From the NCBI GenBank assembly GCA_900752425.1, contig CAADVE010000245.1:1-6621 (forward strand): a stretch of 6,621 nucleotides of DNA. Reading direction: 5' to 3'. Under the pieces are notes generated by a model that was given only the letters and a program-made list of their open reading frames with translations, was not told the origin of the DNA and searched no databases. Shown piece by piece: positions 5,592-6,621 of the stretch; within the stretch, counting starts at the first letter, position 1, and every line of letters starts with the position of its first letter. The stretch is from an uncultured Collinsella sp. Lineage in GTDB: Bacteria > Actinomycetota > Coriobacteriia > Coriobacteriales > Coriobacteriaceae. The position numbers were made by a program, and so were the translations under genes.

Positions 5592-6621
5592 ATGTCTGAC
5601 AAGCGCCGCACCTTTGCCGTTATCGACGGCAACTCGCTCATGCATCGCGCCTTCCACGCCGTGCCGCCGACCATGAACGCGCCGGACGGTCGCCCCACCA
5701 ACGCGATTTTTGGCTTTCTGAACATGTTTCTTAAGATGATCGACGCCTTTAACCCCGACGGCGTTGTTGTGGCGTTTGATAAGGGCAAGCCGCGCGTGCG
5801 CATGGAGATGCTGCCGCAGTATAAGGCGCAGCGCCCGCCCATGGACCCCGATCTGCATGCGCAGTTTCCTATGATCAAGGAGCTGCTCGTCGCACTCAAC
5901 GTGCCGATTCTGCAGTCCGAGGGCTGGGAAGGCGATGACATTCTGGGCACTATGGCGCGTCTGGGTGAAGAGGCCGGCTGTGACATGCTGCTGGTGACCG
6001 GTGATCGCGATATGTATCAGCTCGTGACCGAGCACGTCAACGTGGTCTCGACCCGTAAGGGCCTGTCCGACGTGGCGATTATGACGCCCGAGAGCGTGGA
6101 TGACCTGTATCACGGCATTACGCCGGCGCTCGTGCCCGACTTTTATGGTCTGAAGGGCGACACGTCCGACAACATCCCCGGCGTGCCGGGCATCGGTCCC
6201 AAAAAGGCGAGTGCGCTTATTGCGCAGTACGGTAGCCTGGACGAGGTCATCGCACATGCCGACGAGGTCAAGGGCAAGATGGGCGAGAACCTGCGTGCAC
6301 ACATCGACGATGCGCTGCTGAGCCGCAAGGTCGCAACCATTCGCACCGATGCGCCCGTCGAGCTCGATTTTGAGGCGACGTCATTCCCGGCGTTTTCTGC
6401 CGACGAAGTGTCCGCGGCGCTGGGCACGCTTGGTATCACCGCCATGCAGAACCGTTTCTTGGCGCTGATCGGCGGCGAGGGTGGCGCTGCTGCCGCTGCT
6501 AGAACGTTTGAGATGCCCACGATTGAGCGCACCGCTGCCGGCGATGCCGAGGCGCTTGCTGACGTGGCGTCCGAGGTTTCGCGTGCGATCGAGGCGGGCG
6601 AGTGGGTCGCCGCCGTGGGGG
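5592..6621 (+). CDS. polA: DNA polymerase I, N-terminal part (cut by the window edge)
   Basis: The frame stays open for 343 codons to the right edge, so the gene is partial at its 3' end. DNA polymerase I fills gaps and removes RNA primers in repair and lagging-strand synthesis. The visible part is the 5'-nuclease domain (about 1-290): VIDGNSLMHRAFHA (10-23), AFDKGKPRVR (61-70), YKAQRP (77-82), EGWEGDDILG (110-119), VTGDRDMYQLV (135-145), and the helix-three-turn-helix region GLKGDTSDNIPGVPGIGPKK (186-205). The acidic metal ligands (Asp12, Asp63, Asp115, Asp116, Asp138, Asp140, Asp190, Asp193) are all present, so the flap nuclease should be active. A Gly/Ala-rich linker (294-303) leads into the start of the 3'-5' exonuclease-like domain; whether that domain keeps its catalytic residues, and the polymerase domain itself, lie outside. 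The start has GAGG eight bases before ATG. It is divergent from the aminopeptidase gene. A stand-alone 5'-nuclease is unlikely, as the frame continues well past that domain. Confidence 0.95.
   Translation, partial: MSDKRRTFAVIDGNSLMHRAFHAVPPTMNAPDGRPTNAIFGFLNMFLKMIDAFNPDGVVVAFDKGKPRVRMEMLPQYKAQRPPMDPDLHAQFPMIKELLVALNVPILQSEGWEGDDILGTMARLGEEAGCDMLLVTGDRDMYQLVTEHVNVVSTRKGLSDVAIMTPESVDDLYHGITPALVPDFYGLKGDTSDNIPGVPGIGPKKASALIAQYGSLDEVIAHADEVKGKMGENLRAHIDDALLSRKVATIRTDAPVELDFEATSFPAFSADEVSAALGTLGITAMQNRFLALIGGEGGAAAAARTFEMPTIERTAAGDAEALADVASEVSRAIEAGEWVAAVG

Noticed and set aside
5493..6302. 269-codon minus-strand open frame opposite polA
   Set aside because: It is antisense to the conserved 5'-nuclease domain of polA and shows no protein family features.

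Overview
The window is GC-rich, densely coding bacterial chromosome. The GC content, the codon use, the short type of ThiC and the style of the intergenic palindromes suggest a class Coriobacteriia actinobacterium, possibly Collinsella. That placement is an inference from familiarity, not a search result. All six genes look like ordinary chromosomal genes. There is no sign of phage, plasmid, insertion sequence, CRISPR, tRNA or rRNA.

Layout, left to right. (1) Thiamin block on the minus strand (1-2540): thiC, preceded by a convincing TPP riboswitch, then a 181-bp gap with a terminator-like hairpin and a perfect TATAAT, then thiD. ThiC makes the pyrimidine phosphate HMP-P and ThiD phosphorylates it to HMP-PP, so the pair forms the pyrimidine branch of thiamin synthesis under feedback from thiamin pyrophosphate. 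(2) A plus-strand gene (2561-3076), divergent from thiC, for a 171-residue protein with one membrane segment that I do not recognise. (3) A minus-strand pair (3117-5425): an M18 family metallo-aminopeptidase, then yaaA, with a 67-bp imperfect hairpin plus T-run between them. (4) The first 343 codons of polA on the plus strand, running off the right edge and divergent from the aminopeptidase gene.

The control regions hold most of the interest. The thiC Shine-Dalgarno sequence lies inside the TPP aptamer, and an in-frame ATG in the aptamer core invites a wrong start call. The divergent promoters between thiC and the membrane protein gene appear to overlap. A 10-bp perfect inverted repeat brackets the likely aminopeptidase -10 box. 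Short shared words (CCACCGC after three minus-strand genes; GGTGCCTGTC inverted around thiD) hint at dispersed intergenic repeats. I found no convincing new multigene system; the window is mainly housekeeping and vitamin biosynthesis.
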